Shown here: one piece after another, positions 33,967-47,600 of the stretch | Layout: every line of letters starts with the position of its first letter | Position numbering within the stretch: position 1 is the first letter of the stretch | Source: Alnus glutinosa | Lineage: Eukaryota > Streptophyta > Magnoliopsida > Fagales > Betulaceae | Direction of reading: 5' to 3' | DNA: 64,000 bases | Assembly (NCBI RefSeq): GCF_958979055.1 | Contig: NC_084896.1 | Coordinates: 6,638,501-6,702,500, forward strand | Notes under the pieces: generated by a model | What the model saw: the letters and a program-made list of their open reading frames with translations, nothing else | What the model was told of the DNA's origin: nothing | Database searches by the model: none | Program-made: the position numbers and the translations under genes

Positions 33967-35453
33967 TGTGACGACCCGTTTTTTTTTTTTTTTTTACAAA
34001 ACGTAAAAACGAGTCATCGCAGTGGCACGTAGCGACAGCCAACATATGGCACATGCCCCATAACATGTACCTGATAATCATAGTATGACATATATCTATC
34101 TATGCAGCGGAAAACATAAATCTGAATAGCGGAAATTACAACTTGTACATCTATCACAAATTAATTACATCAAAGAGTCATTTAACGTCTATCTGTATGA
34201 GTCTTATTAACACATTATTTACAAAACAACTATGGCTTTACAAAGAATATGTGACACAAACGTCACAAGCAATACCAAACCTATAAAACAGTGGACAACC
34301 CGTGGTCCGACAATTACAATCGTCGCGGTGAGCTTCAGTCACAATATCCCAAGCACACTGCTACCGACCCATCGACTATATCGAAGTACCTGCAGCCAAA
34401 GAAACATTATCTACACAGTTATGGTGGTATCCACATCCACATAGGTGAAAGAATGAGTTCACCGCCTTAGCATGAAACATACTAAGACCTCAGTGGTATA
34501 AGACTAACTGAGTTTTCACAAAGAACCAACCTCTATTTTATTTTTAGTCGTGCAAACACTATATTAGCCACAATTTACTAACAGCTAATGTAGCAAACAC
34601 CGACTATTCAAAAAACATTTAAAATATACTAAATAGCTGGGAAAATATGTAGAAGTTCCAGTCATCCCTCCTTGGAAGTTTCCACATACAGACCCCTCTA
34701 TGATAATACTTTTCATTGGTCGCTCAGACATATGTGCACACGATCACTCCATCACAGATATCACGTATACACATAAGTCTTAAGCAAAGAACATGGCATC
34801 TTACTTTTCTATACTAGGATAACATCCTTCAACAAAACACTCGCAACACCATCTCTAATCGTATTCCAGCTTCGTGCCTTGACTGCAGTAGATCATGAGA
34901 GCACCAGAGTTAAACTCAATCATGCTAACACGTCTTTCCTGATGAACAAGAACAGTCAACCTTCCTACTCATAGACATGCCATTACTCGCACTTGGGCAG
35001 TCATGTATCCATGTACTTTCAAGTTCAATGTATGCTATTAACACATGTGACCATCCGATAAAAATATACATAAGATCTTTCATGAAGACTCTTATGCATA
35101 CCAATACGTCTAGCAAAATTACTCATAGAATAAAAACATCACTCATAAAACAATGTTATATATGTTATGCATGAACTGGGGCTAAAAATGCTGCTGATAC
35201 TGATACTGTTATGCTGCTGGTACTGATACTGTTATGCTACTGATACTGATACTGATACTGCTAATACTGTTATGCTGCTGATATACTGATACTGCTGGTA
35301 TGTATGCTCTATACTACATGCTCAATGTTCCGTGCTTGACCAGTATATATTTCACTACTGTATCACGCTAAAATCATGCATTTGCTAAATCACATTCTCT
35401 TAAAACTAAACAAATACAGCATTTTATGCAACACTTTGAAATCATTCAAAACA
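33967..35453 (-). mobile_element. Inverted LTR fragment truncating GLP-D
   Basis: It begins TGTGACGACCCG and, on the other strand, matches the last 1.4 kb of the solo LTR at 10803-15343 (for example AACTTGTACATCTATCACAA against TTGTGATAGATGTATAAGTT). The match ends near 35453 (CATTCAAAAC), where GLP-D DNA follows within about 20 bp. The rest of the LTR is missing. The stretch 35175-35300 is a local TGATAC/CTGCTG repeat expansion. Confidence 0.8.
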
Positions 35454-35459
35454 TATTTT

Positions 35460-36092
35460 ATGCTTCTGGAGGTATGAAGTCATTTGAAGCATTTGTCCAT
35501 AATACTGTATTTTTGCTCGATTCTTTTTATATACCTGCTTTTCCTTCTCCATGCAGTATTTGTGAATGGAAAGTTCTGCAAGGACTCCAAGCTTGTCTCT
35601 ACCAATGATTTCTTCTTCTCCGGACTAAACATTCCCAGAGACACGTCAAATCCACTTGGATCGACGGTCACTCTCCTCAATATGGACAAAATACTAGGCC
35701 TCAACACTTTAGGCATATCCTTGGCTTGGATTGACTTTGCACCATACAGCCTAAATCCTCCCCACATTCACCCTCGTGGAACCGAGATCCTTGTAGTCCT
35801 AGAGGGTACTCTATTAGTTGGCTTTGTCACATCCAACACAGATAACCGTCTCTTCACCAAAGTTCTTAACGCTGGAGACGTCTTTGTCTTCCCAATTGGT
35901 CTCATTCACTTCCAGTTTAATACTGGGCATACCAATGCCGTAGCCATTGCCGGTCTCAGCAGCCAAAATCCTGGGGTCATCACCATAGCAAATGCAGTCT
36001 TTGGATCTAATCCTCCAATCAATCCTGATGTTCTCGCCAGGGCCTTCCAACTAGACAGAAACGTGATTAATTATCTTCAGAAAAAGTTCTAG
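35460..36092 (+). pseudogene. GLP: GLP-D: germin-like protein, 5'-truncated
   Basis: Exon 2 (35557-36092) is fully open from [14 protein letters not shown] to a stop, with HIHPRGTE and [16 protein letters not shown] intact. Only the last few bases of exon 1 (GCTTCTGGAG) and the whole intron remain; the signal peptide, first Cys and promoter are replaced by LTR DNA. It is nearly identical to GLP-F, with changes such as Arg to Trp in SLAWIDF and Gly to Ser in PYSLNPP. The open exon indicates recent loss. Expression would need a new promoter and would give a protein without the normal secretion signal, so I call it a pseudogene. Confidence 0.88.
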
Positions 36093-37235
36093 TGGGAAAA
36101 TAACTAGAATGATATTTGTAATTTCCAATAATGAATCATTAGATGGTTCAGATAGAGCTTGCCATTATTCCCTTCTTGTAACACCATATCAATAACTTTA
36201 ATGAATCAAAATTCTTTCTTATATGCTGTTTCTCCTTTTTCTTTTTTTGTCACGAAGTGATAATTGAGGTAGAACAAGTGCACGATTAAAGTTAATTACA
36301 TTTTGAATCCACAATGTTTGAGACATCACTTTTAACTTCTCTCGATACATGCCCTTCATATATTCTCTTTTACATGTTTACAACTCACATGAAATACCTT
36401 TTAGACAATTGTGAACTCTACTTTGTGAAAATTAGTGATTAATTAATAGGAAAATGAAAATGATGTACTTTGTAAATACAAGCATATAAAAGACAGTGAA
36501 AAATGATTGCATCGTATGACAGGGTACACTGGGACGTGCGGGATAACGATCATGGACTTACTGTACAGGTTAACGCTATGGTCAAAGGCGCTTTTTTTTT
36601 TTTTTTTTTTTTTTTTTTATTTTTTATTTTTTTATTTTTTATTTATTTATTTATGTTTGGCCTTCACGTACATCCCAGTATTTAATTAGTGGTCACTTTA
36701 GACGTACATCATTAGCAGTGTGGGACATCCGAGGTCGGACTCTTTCGAGCTACAATTGATGGACGCTAGCGTACAATCTACGAGGAACTAGTATTGTATT
36801 ACAGGTCCCTTGGGATAGCGCCAACTTTGCGGGAAGGGGTTAATTTCTCGAGTAGACTATATGGAGTTTAACTATGACATGATTCTTTTATTACTACATA
36901 TACTTTATCTATATTGCATTCATGATCTTTTTATCAAATAACGAACTATAAATTTACATTGGTGCATGTGATTTATATTTTAAACATTTCAGTTCACCAA
37001 ATTATAACATGTGCACCATGTGTATTATTACTTACTAAGTCGTAGACTTACACTTGTATCTTTTTCACCTATGAAATATGTGTTGTTTCATAGTTGTGAC
37101 TACCTTTAGATGTCGGATTTGAGTTGAACCTCCAGGCAAATGCGGCTGATTAGCCTAGTGATATCGATCTGTTTAATGCTTGAGGACTTATTGCAAGATA
37201 TTGAAGACCACTCATGATAATTAGTGCTTTTTGGT
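35460..37235 (+). repeat. Segmental duplication, copy 1 (GLP-D unit)
   Basis: The intron, exon 2, 3' UTR and at least 1.1 kb of downstream DNA (including ACACTGGGACGTGCGGGATA and CCTCCAGGCAAATGCGGCTG) match 62310-64000 almost base for base. A T tract at about 36594-36620 is longer in the other copy. The second copy runs off the window end, so the true length is unknown. Confidence 0.92.
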
Positions 37236-37617
37236 GATGTTGTACGTACGTTTAGCATTTGAGGCTCAATTATCTATTAAGGTTTAGTTTGAATCTTTTA
37301 TACTGATGATATGTTTAGTATGATTTCTGTTAATGTGATTATTCTCAGTAGATGCTGTATTTGTAATTATTGTTGTTAGAATATTATATGTTTCTGCTGC
37401 ATAGTATTCTGTTTTTGAGGAGTAATAGAGATACCAGAGTCTTATTCCTTATGGAGTGGGATTGAGAGGCGAACCGTAAAATTAATTACCAATTAATTAA
37501 TTTCTCAGGCTACTACAACCGCCCCACAACCCAAATAACCATCAAGGATCTGAATGCACCCCTAGTAAGATGCAACACCCAACAACTGATTCCTCACTCT
37601 ACGAGCTCAACTAATTG
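37236..37617. other. Flank with old relic, left of the LTR element
   Basis: It ends in the relic CACAACCCAAATAACCATCA... also found at 23950. The last five bases AATTG form the left target duplication of the LTR element. No gene was recognised. Confidence 0.6.
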
Positions 37618-40600
37618 TGTAATACCCCAAATTTTTATTAGACAACATATTTTTTTTTAAAAACCAATAAAAAATACCTATGTTTATTAATTAGTTTTTT
37701 TTTTATTAAAAAGAGTAACTCTAGTTAATTTAACTAGATAAAAGTTAACTATGGGTTAACCAGATTTTTATTAAAAAGATTAACTTAGGTTAATCTAACT
37801 AGGATAAAAAGTAACTTTAGTTAAAAAAAAAAAAAAGAAAAAAAGAAAAACTTGCCCAGCAAGTTGTCTCCTTTTTCATTTATTATTATTCTTCTTTTTC
37901 TTCTTCTTTCCGTATCTTCTTCCTTCCTCTTTCTTTCTTCTTCTTTCCTGCTCTTCATTTTTTCTTCTTCTTTCTTCCGCCCAAGACACGAGCAGAGAGA
38001 GTGAGAGTATAGAGACAGAGAGATGAGGCCGAGAGATTGGGAGAGAAGGAGAAACGGAGATAGAGAGAGAACCCGAGAGAGAGATTGAGTGGAAGAGAGA
38101 CGAAGCGGGAAGAGGCTGTGACCCGACGACCCAGGTGTGCGATCCCGGTGGTCAGAACCAAAGACCGGCGTGGCAGTGCGTTTCCGGTGGAGCCCAGGCC
38201 GATTTCCGGCCGATCGTGGAGGACCCGAGTAACCGCAACCCGCCAGACCCGAGAGCTCTGATGCCCGATCCTTCGGTGGTGGAGTCCGGGGTGATTTTCC
38301 GGCGGTACAGGTGGACTTCCGGCGAACCAGAAGCCGATTTCCGGCGGGCTCAGGTGTTTTCCGGCCTAACCCCGTGACCCGAAGACCCGAAGCCCAGTGA
38401 CCCCAAATCCGACAGACCCAGAACCCGGTCCTCCATGGCGTTTTCCGGCGACTTCCAGAACTGATTTCCGGTTGTTTCAGCATGGTTTTCTGGTGGATTT
38501 ATGAGAAATCCCCAAAGTAAGTGGTTTTGTAATACTAGATTAATTATTGGTTTAATCTTGTTGATTTTTTTGAGTGGTTGATGATTTTATGGGATTGGGA
38601 TTACTATTAATTTTGGGTTGAATATGTATGGTTTGGAAGCTTGATTTCTTGTTGGAATTGTTGGGATAGATGGATTCGTGATCCCTGTTCTTAACTGGCA
38701 GTGAGTGTGTTTTATAGGGTCTTGTTTAGCCGATTGCGTGTGTTTGAAGTGGTTAACTCTGGAATTGGGTTGTGAAAATATAAAATGGGTTTTAGTTTAC
38801 AAACTGTTGGAATATTCGGTTGGATGATTCTTTATCTATTTGTGGGTAGGGATTTGGATTGTGGACTGATTTCAGGTGTTCACTGTTTGGGTATTCTGTA
38901 ACCGTGTTCTTCCTCTGTTTTGGCCAGTAGCGAGTGGGATTAATAATTAGTGGACACGAGGGAGTTTATGTTTTTGGAGGGATTTTTCGTGGTTTAGGCC
39001 GGTTGAGTTGTAGTGAAATTCTAGAATATTGATGTTTTATTCTATTAAGTGGTATTGTTAAATTATAAATATATATATATAGGATAAATTAATTTAAGTA
39101 TTAAAACTGAAATTTCAGAACGCTCCGCTAAATCCATCCTTGTGCTTGATCTAGGTAAAAGGTCGATTCTGACGCTAATGGAAAGTCCAGGTAAGGGGAT
39201 ACAACACCGAAAAACCCCAACAAGATTTTATTATAAATCTTTTGAAAAAGTGTTGGGGAATTTTACAAAGTGTTGCTCATGCGATTTTTAATGCCAAGCT
39301 TTATTACTCATATGATATTGTTTAAGAATTTTGAGCATAAATCACAGTTTTGGTTAAGAGCATTTTTAAGAATTATGATTTATGCATAATTATAGTTAAG
39401 ACTATGAGCATTTTAAAATTATGGATTATGCATACTCACAGATATGATTAAGAGCATATTTTAAAGTTATGATTTATGCATAATTACAGTCATAATTAAG
39501 AGCATTTCAAAGTTGTGAAATATGCAATAATGAAAAAGAGAGCATTTGAAAGTTATGACTATAGAGCATTCCAAAATAAATGACTCTATTTATGAATACA
39601 GTTTTGAAAGGAAAGAGAATCTAAAGTTAAATTCTGCACATGACTACAGTTATAAAAGCGGCTCTTACAGTTTTGAAATAAAGTTTACAGATAAAGCAGA
39701 GCCTACAGTATTACAGAAAACGTTTATGTGCAGTAATTGTTTAACCTTGAGGCACTACTACAGTTAGGTCGGTACCGTATAGGGTAGCATGGCAAACATA
39801 CCGCAAGTCGGTGTGTGCTACCATCCGAGGTTGGCCTTCACCTAGGGAAGACCCCCAACCCGGCGACTCTTCTCTGTGACGACAGGCTGAGTCTATAGGT
39901 CCTTTGGACAAAGCCAACGTGCGCCGCTCACGGGAATTGGCGGTGTAGAGTCTATAAGGGGTTAAACCACAGAGAAAGGATTAAAGAGAAAACTGATAAA
40001 AAGAATATACTGGATCTTAATAAACTGTCATTCTCATTTATAAACTGTCATTCTTATATCATTATTCATATTCTACAAATTCTATTAAATTGTTCATATG
40101 CTATGCCATCTGTCCTAAAACAATACATATCATGTTATGAATCATGCTTTAATATGTGTTTTCTTATAAAACATAAACAGCCTAGCATAACACTTCTCAG
40201 ACAATTTTTCATAACTTGAATCTCCAACTTATACTCAGTCGAAAATCACATATCATATTCATATTTCTAAACATCATTATAAATCTTAATATATTTTAAA
40301 AACACTTAAATCATCTAAAATAAATTAAAATCAACATACAACTGGTTTAGGTTATAAATCACTTTACATTATGCAATTCCTTATATGTGAAATTATTTTC
40401 TTATCAGTGAGTAGAATAAATCTATCATTATGCATGATTAAAGATTATGGCATAAAGGTTTATAGCATGTTTTATTTCCCCTGGTGTTGTATTTTCCTTA
40501 CTGAGTTGTCGAACTCACCCCTTCTTCCTCCACCCCTCTCCAGATGACAACCGTAAGACGAAGACTTTTTCTTGTAAGGGCGTAGACCTCGCTGAGAGCG

Positions 40601-40812
40601 ATAGTTCGTGATGAACCAGCCAAACCCTAGTATTGTATAGTACGATTTGTTCCTTTTGGAGTTCATGATATTGTATAGATTTATAAATAGAAAGGTTTAA
40701 GAGAGTAGAAATTTTAAATTTTTAGTTGTAAATGCACGCTTTCATTTATAATGTTTGTTTTTAGCACTTAAACTCACGTTTTCCCTTATATCCCAAAATG
40801 GGGGCGTGACAG
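37618..40812 (+). repeat. 5' LTR of the 10.2 kb element
   Basis: Order: AT-rich start, a CT-rich tract (37860-37980), a CCGG-rich block (38100-38510) ending at a GTAAGT donor-like site, a long T/G-rich stretch, tandem AT-rich units (39330-39560), a structured GC-rich patch (39765-39970) and the terminus. Reading frames inside it are composition artefacts. Confidence 0.93.
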
Positions 40813-40815
40813 CAT

Positions 40816-40827
40816 GGTATCAGAGCA
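40816..40827 (+). promoter_or_regulatory. Primer-binding site, initiator tRNA-Met type
   Basis: TGGTATCAGAGC begins three bases after the 5' LTR and is complementary to the 3' end of plant initiator tRNA-Met, the usual primer in these elements. Confidence 0.88.
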
Positions 40828-43800
40828 TTTTGCTCTATGGACTGTAGGAGTGGATCTTTTAGAGTCTAACTTCTATAAGATCTAGGGAGCGGATAGGATT
40901 TTACATCATAGCAGAATGACTTTGTGAACCCTAGGATTGATCTTATTAAGGTTGAAATCTCTAAGTTGGAATCAATACTAAGGAGTAAGTTATGATCAGT
41001 ATCAAAGTATAATAGGTTTTCAAGACCTGTTTACTTAAGTGTTAAGTTGTACAATCTTTCTTGAGGAATAGCAAATTGCATCGGTTATAGACCAACTTGT
41101 TTTGGATTGTTAGGTATTGATAACTATCATATTTTGAGGTATAGTCATGATTTATGAAATGCTTTTAGAGATATAGATTATAGAAATTTGGATGCTTAAT
41201 ATCTTGGCAGATTTATGGATATTAAGTCAATAAATGTATTGAGCATCACATAGATATTTTATGTGCTTAGAATAAATATTGAAGTTTTGAGATTACTTGA
41301 TTTACTCGAGGATGTAAACAAAGATATCTATGATTTTGAATCTGGTATCTTTTGAGGATGGATACTTAATCTATAGATGCCGATTCATGTGTTTTAAGGA
41401 CATATAAGAAATAAGTTGATTTAGTAAATTGATGATTTTGGAGCAATTATATTATTATGATCTTATAACTTTAGTGAAGTTAGAATTTATTAATTGAGGA
41501 ATGTTTGGAGTTTTCTAGAGGATAAGATAATCCATATGATAAGATGAATCTTTCGGAAGATCTTAAGATTGAGAAATGCTCTAATTATCATATTTGAGGA
41601 TTGATCAATGGCATAATTGAATTGGATTGAGGTTAAGGCTGAATCCATTGACCTATGAGGATAATAGTATTTATGCAGGATAAGAAAAAGGTCATAGTAC
41701 CTATGTAGAGAATCAAAGGAACAAAAGTTCAAGGAATATGACAGTCTTAGAAGATTTTTGGATATAATGATTTTCTTTTAACCTCTTTGAGAAGATTGAT
41801 CAGTTGTGATTGAAGATTTTTATGGACTCATAAAGAGGACTGCAACGCTTTGAGGTATGGATTGTTAAATCTTTTAGGTATTTTAATTTGTAGGGTTTGA
41901 TAAAATCTGATAATTTGGTCTGAGAATTTTGAGGTTATGCAAGCAGTGGATTTGTTAATTAAGAATTTGGAGATAGGAATTTTGATCAATCAAGAATCAA
42001 CCATTTGGGTAAATATCAATACCTAAGAATTGTTTATTTAGATATAGGTTGATACTTTCGGCATAATGATTAAGATCGGTTAGATCGTAGTTTGAATAAG
42101 TATAATGATAAGTTCATGTTTATTACCAATTTTTGATCAACTATTTTCGCTACTAATATGTGTGTGATTGACTGGTTGGATGAGCGCCTTTCTCTGTGAT
42201 CGATTGTCCTTCGCTGCAATGACGACATAGAGGAATGCTGGGAACATGCAGTGGTTTAACAAAATCAGGATCACGCACTACGAGGCGAATGTCTACGCTC
42301 AAATCAAGTATTAATGCCGGGTAAGGTTACTATCATGCGAGGTAAGTGCGTAATTATTCTTGATACTAAATTGAGAAAAATTAGTGCTCAACTGTTCGGA
42401 TTAAGAATTTCTGCGTTTGAGAAGTTCATTGTTAGCCTAATAATTGTGTTTATGTGGAGATAAGATACAATGAGACCTTTAGAATAAAATGGAGTTATTT
42501 TTAGAAACTTGTGATTTCCTTATTTGGTAAGTTAGTTTTCCCAGTTTTAGTTAAAATAGATTTGTGGAGGAGATAACGTTTGTTTCGATTGTTAGTGGAT
42601 TTAGTTGATGCACAGCGTTAGAGATGGATTTAAGTCGCTCAGGCGGTTAGGCAAGACTTTGATGGTTATAAACTTCAGCCATGAATTGCGAATCTTGATA
42701 TTATATTATTTGGTTTGTTATGGAGATTTATAATGAGGGTTTCTTAAATGAATTCTAGATTATCAATTATGATGAACTGTTGAAATTTTTAAATAAGGAA
42801 TTTCCACTTGATTTATATTGGCTGAGTTTGAAGTTTAAAAGATTAATATCAATTTTATGATGGTAGCCAAAGATTACAGATTTTGATAATAAGTTTATAT
42901 TCTAAGAGGATTCTAAATCATGGAACTGAAAATATATGATTTTGTTGTTGGAAGAAATTTTGGTGTTATAGAAATATGATTTGTATATTTATTGTTGGAA
43001 AACAATATGTTATGATTAAATCCCATTTCGAGGTTCATTTGAATCAGAATAATTTTTATGGGATAATATTGTTAATATTCTCTTTAACTAGAATCATGAT
43101 GAATGGTAATGTCAAATGTGGAGACTAGGTTTCGATGCATTACTGATATTGATGCTTAGTTGATTTTAGGAAAGTGAGAGATACTACATGGTAGCCAATA
43201 GAATCAATTATATATCAGTTAATATGATCAAGGAAAAAATTGATTATGTTATTTGAGGGTTAAGCCTTAGATTTTGGAATTTCTGATTTACAGACTTGAT
43301 ATTTATACTTTGAGGATCTTAGAATTCCTGCATCTCTGTTAGATGTTAAATATACATTTGATGATTAACCGATTTATATTTCGAGGTTAAATCTTGCAAT
43401 GGAATGCAAGGATATTGCTTGATCTATAATTGAGATTTACCTATGATTTGAAGGCAAGATTTGAAAACATTAATGGCTTACACTCTTTTTGATGATAAAG
43501 ATAATATCGATTATTTTATAAGACCTGATCTTAAAGCCCTTATACCCTTGTCATGATATTAAGGATAGTTATGATTGATTGATCTACTTGTTTATGAATT
43601 ATTACTAATTTATGATCGAGGTAAACAATACTATTTGGTGTTATCGTTGGAAGATCCTAAGGTCAATATTTTAGCCTTTTGTAAAACCATTTGAAGTTAA
43701 TTGAGGTAGACACTATCTTGGTTTTTAAATCTTGCTGCTTGTGATTTATTATGATATGAGTTATGTTTTGAGGTCAGAAGAATTAAAGACTGTCTTACTT

Positions 43801-44604
43801 AAGGATATGAAGGGTTGGATTCGGAGATAATGTTTAAGGATTTTCTAATGGAAAGAAACTCCAACCCCTAAGGATTAATTAAGCACGGTCTTTTATCGAG
43901 ACGTTGGACTTTGAATAAGTTTCTTCCCTAGAATTGGGCGTTGGAATTTCAATAACACGAGATGGGAGACTTTCTTGGGAAGCATCGAATAACGAAGTCA
44001 GAGCTATGTATTCTTAATGTAGAAGATCTAATCTAAATTAGGTGAGACTTTATCGGTGGAATGTATTTAGCAAGTATGTGACACCGCTCGAGCACGGGTA
44101 TACTTTCTGTCTTTGACGAGGGTTATGATGAAGTATACGCAAACCTGTCAGACGATATTGAGTTAAGGTTGGTACACCCACCTTAGTCGGTAGATCGACT
44201 CATAGAATAGATCATGGTACTATATAAAATATTATTTTCTTACACCCTTTTCGAAGGAATAGGGACAACTGCTTATCATGATCGAAGTTTTCGTCTATGA
44301 TAAGTTTATTTCTGAAAAGAAGTAGATGGAACTTTAACAATAGAAGTTAAGGTGGAATTTCAAGATATTGCTTAAAGTATTTTGAATACAATGATCTGAT
44401 CAGGTACTGCAGACACAGACGAACGAATTAGACGAGCTTTACAAAAAGAGCAGACCTTTACATTGAAGCAGAGAAATGGAAACGATGTGGATGGTGATGG
44501 TTACATTGAAAGTCACAGTTATGGCAAGATGATATAAGCATGCTTTATTTTTCTTCGTTAAGGGAAAACTTTATAGTTTTTTAAAAATTTCGAGGACGAA
44601 ATTC
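40828..44604 (+). other. Internal region of the LTR element, non-coding
   Basis: AT-rich DNA dense in stops in all frames. No protease, reverse transcriptase, RNase H or integrase motif was seen. It may be a strongly decayed gag-pol or a long non-coding spacer; the near-identical LTRs argue that it was already non-coding when it inserted. Confidence 0.75.
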
Positions 44605-44621
44605 TTTTAAGGGGGGAAGAT
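44605..44621 (+). promoter_or_regulatory. Polypurine tract
   Basis: TTTTAAGGGGGGAAGAT directly precedes the 3' LTR, in the position that primes plus-strand DNA synthesis. Confidence 0.85.
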
Positions 44622-47600
44622 TGTAATACCCCAAATTTTTATTAGACAACATATTTTTTTAAAAAAACCAATAAAAAATACCTATGTTTATTAATTAGTT
44701 TTTTTTTATTAAAAAGAGTAACTCTAGTTAATTTAACTAGATAAAAGTTAACTATGGGTTAACTAGATTTTTATTAAAAAGATTAACTTAGGTTAATCTA
44801 ACTAGGATAAAAAGTAACTTTAGTTAAAAAAAAAAAAAAAAAAGAAAAAGAAAAACTTGCCCAGCAAGTTGTCTCCTTTTTCATTTATTATTATTCTTCT
44901 TTTTCTTCTTCTTTCCGTATCTTCTTCCTTCCTCTTTCTTTCTTCTTCTTTCCTGCTCTTCATTTTTTCTTCTTCTTTCTTCCGCCCAAGACACGAGCAG
45001 AGAGAGTGAGAGTATAGAGACAGAGAGATGAGGCCGAGAGATTGGGAGAGAAGGAGAAACGGAGATAGAGAGAGAACCCGAGAGAGAGATTGAGTGGAAG
45101 AGAGACGAAGCGGGAAGAGGCCGTGACCCGACGACCCAGGTGTGCGATCCCGGTGGTCAGAACCAAAGACCGGCGTGGCAGTGCGTTTCCGGTGGAGCCC
45201 AGGCCGATTTCCGGCCGATCGTGGAGGACCCGAGTAACCGCAACCCGCCAGACCCGAGAGCTCTGATGCCCGATCCTTCGGTGGTGGAGTCCGGGGTGAT
45301 TTTCCGGCGGTACAGGTGGACTTCCGGCGAACCAGAAGCCGATTTCCGGCGGGCTCAGGTGTTTTCCGGCCTAACCCCGTGACCCGAAGACCCGAAGCCC
45401 AGTGACCCCAAATCCGACAGATTCAGAACCCGGTCCTCCATGGCGTTTTCCGGCGACTTCCAGAACTGATTTCCGGTTGTTTCAGCATGGTTTTCTGGTG
45501 GATTTATGAGAAATCCCCAAAGTAAGTGGTTTTGTAATACTAGATTAATTATTGGTTTAATCTTGTTGATTTTTTTGAGTGGTTGATGATTTTATGGGAT
45601 TGGGATTACTATTAATTTTGGGTTGAATATGTATGGTTTGGAAGCTTGATTTCTTGTTGGAATTGTTGGGATAGATGGATTCGTGATCCCTGTTCTTAAC
45701 TGGCAGTGAGTGTGTTTTATAGGGTCTTGTTTAGCCGATTGCGTGTGTTTGAAGTGGTTAACTCTGGAATTGGGTTGTGAAAATATAAAATGGGTTTTAG
45801 TTTACAAACTGTTGGAATATTCGGTTGGATGATTCTTTATCTATTTGTGGGTAGGGATTTGGATTGTGGACTGATTTCAGGTGTTCACTGTTTGGGTATT
45901 CTGTAACCGTGTTCTTCCTCTGTTTTGGCCAGTAGCGAGTGGGATTAATAATTAGTGGACACGAGGGAGTTTATGTTTTTGGAGGGATTTTTCGTGGTTT
46001 AGGCCGGTTGAGTTGTAGTGAAATTCTAGAATATTGATGTTTTATTCTATTAAGTGGTATTGTTAAATTATAAATATATATATATAGGATAAATTAATTT
46101 AAGTATTAAAACTGAAATTTCAGAACGCTCCGCTAAATCCATCCTTGTGCTTGATCTAGGTAAAAGGTCGATTCTGACGCTAATGGAAAGTCCAGGTAAG
46201 GGGATACAACACCGAAAAACCCCAACAAGATTTTATTATAAATCTTTTGAAAAAGTGTTGGGGAATTTTACAAAGTGTTGCTCATGCGATTTTTAATGCC
46301 AAGCTTTATTACTCATATGATATTGTTTAAGAATTTTGAGCATAAATCACAGTTTTGGTTAAGAGCATTTTTAAGAATTATGATTTATGCATAATTATAG
46401 TTAAGACTATGAGCATTTTAAAATTATGGATTATGCATACTCACAGATATGATTAAGAGCATATTTTAAAGTTATGATTTATGCATAATTACAGTCATAA
46501 TTAAGAGCATTTCAAAGTTGTGAAATATGCAATAATGAAAAAGAGAGCATTTGAAAGTTATGACTATAGAGCATTCCAAAATAAATGACTCTATTTATGA
46601 ATACAGTTTTGAAAGGAAAGAGAATCTAAAGTTAAATTCTGCACATGACTACAGTTATAAAAGCGGCTCTTACAGTTTTGAAATAAAGTTTACAGATAAA
46701 GCAGAGCCTACAGTATTACAGAAAACGTTTATGTGCAGTAATTGTTTAACCTTGAGGCACTACTACAGTTAGGTCGGTACCGTATAGGGTAGCATGGCAA
46801 ACATACCGCAAGTCGGTGTGTGCTACCATCCGAGGTTGGCCTTCACCTAGGGAAGACCCCCAACCCGGCGACTCTTCTCTGTGACGACAGGCTGAGTCTA
46901 TAGGTCCTTTGGACAAAGCCAACGTGCGCCGCTCACGGGAATTGGCGGTGTAGAGTCTATAAGGGGTTAAACCACAGAGAAAGGATTAAAGAGAAAACTG
47001 ATAAAAAGAATATACTGGATCTTAATAAACTGTCATTCTCATTTATAAACTGTCATTCTTATATCATTATTCATATTCTACAAATTCTATTAAATTGTTC
47101 ATATGCTATGCCATCTGTCCTAAAACAATACATATCATGTTATGAATCATGCTTTAATATGTGTTTTCTTATAAAACATAAACAGCCTAGCATAACACTT
47201 CTCAGACAATTTTTCATAACTTGAATCTCCAACTTATACTCAGTCGAAAATCACATATCATATTCATATTTCTAAACATCATTATAAATCTTAATATATT
47301 TTAAAAACACTTAAATCATCTAAAATAAATTAAAATCAACATACAACTGGTTTAGGTTATAAATCACTTTACATTATGCAATTCCTTATATGTGAAATTA
47401 TTTTCTTATCAGTGAGTAGAATAAATCTATCATTATGCATGATTAAAGATTATGGCATAAAGGTTTATAGCATGTTTTATTTCCCCTGGTGTTGTATTTT
47501 CCTTACTGAGTTGTCGAACTCACCCCTTCTTCCTCCACCCCTCTCCAGATGACAACCGTAAGACGAAGACTTTTTCTTGTAAGGGCGTAGACCTCGCTGA

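Noticed and set aside
33543-34006. Frames of 80-100 codons open in several registers
   Set aside because: Three registers are open together, which reflects GC-rich composition; no family resemblance.
37821-38483. A 220-codon minus-strand frame, partly repeated at 44960-45166
   Set aside because: Lies inside the LTR, Ser/Arg/Pro-rich because of CT- and CCGG-rich DNA; the second LTR copy breaks it, so it is not under selection.
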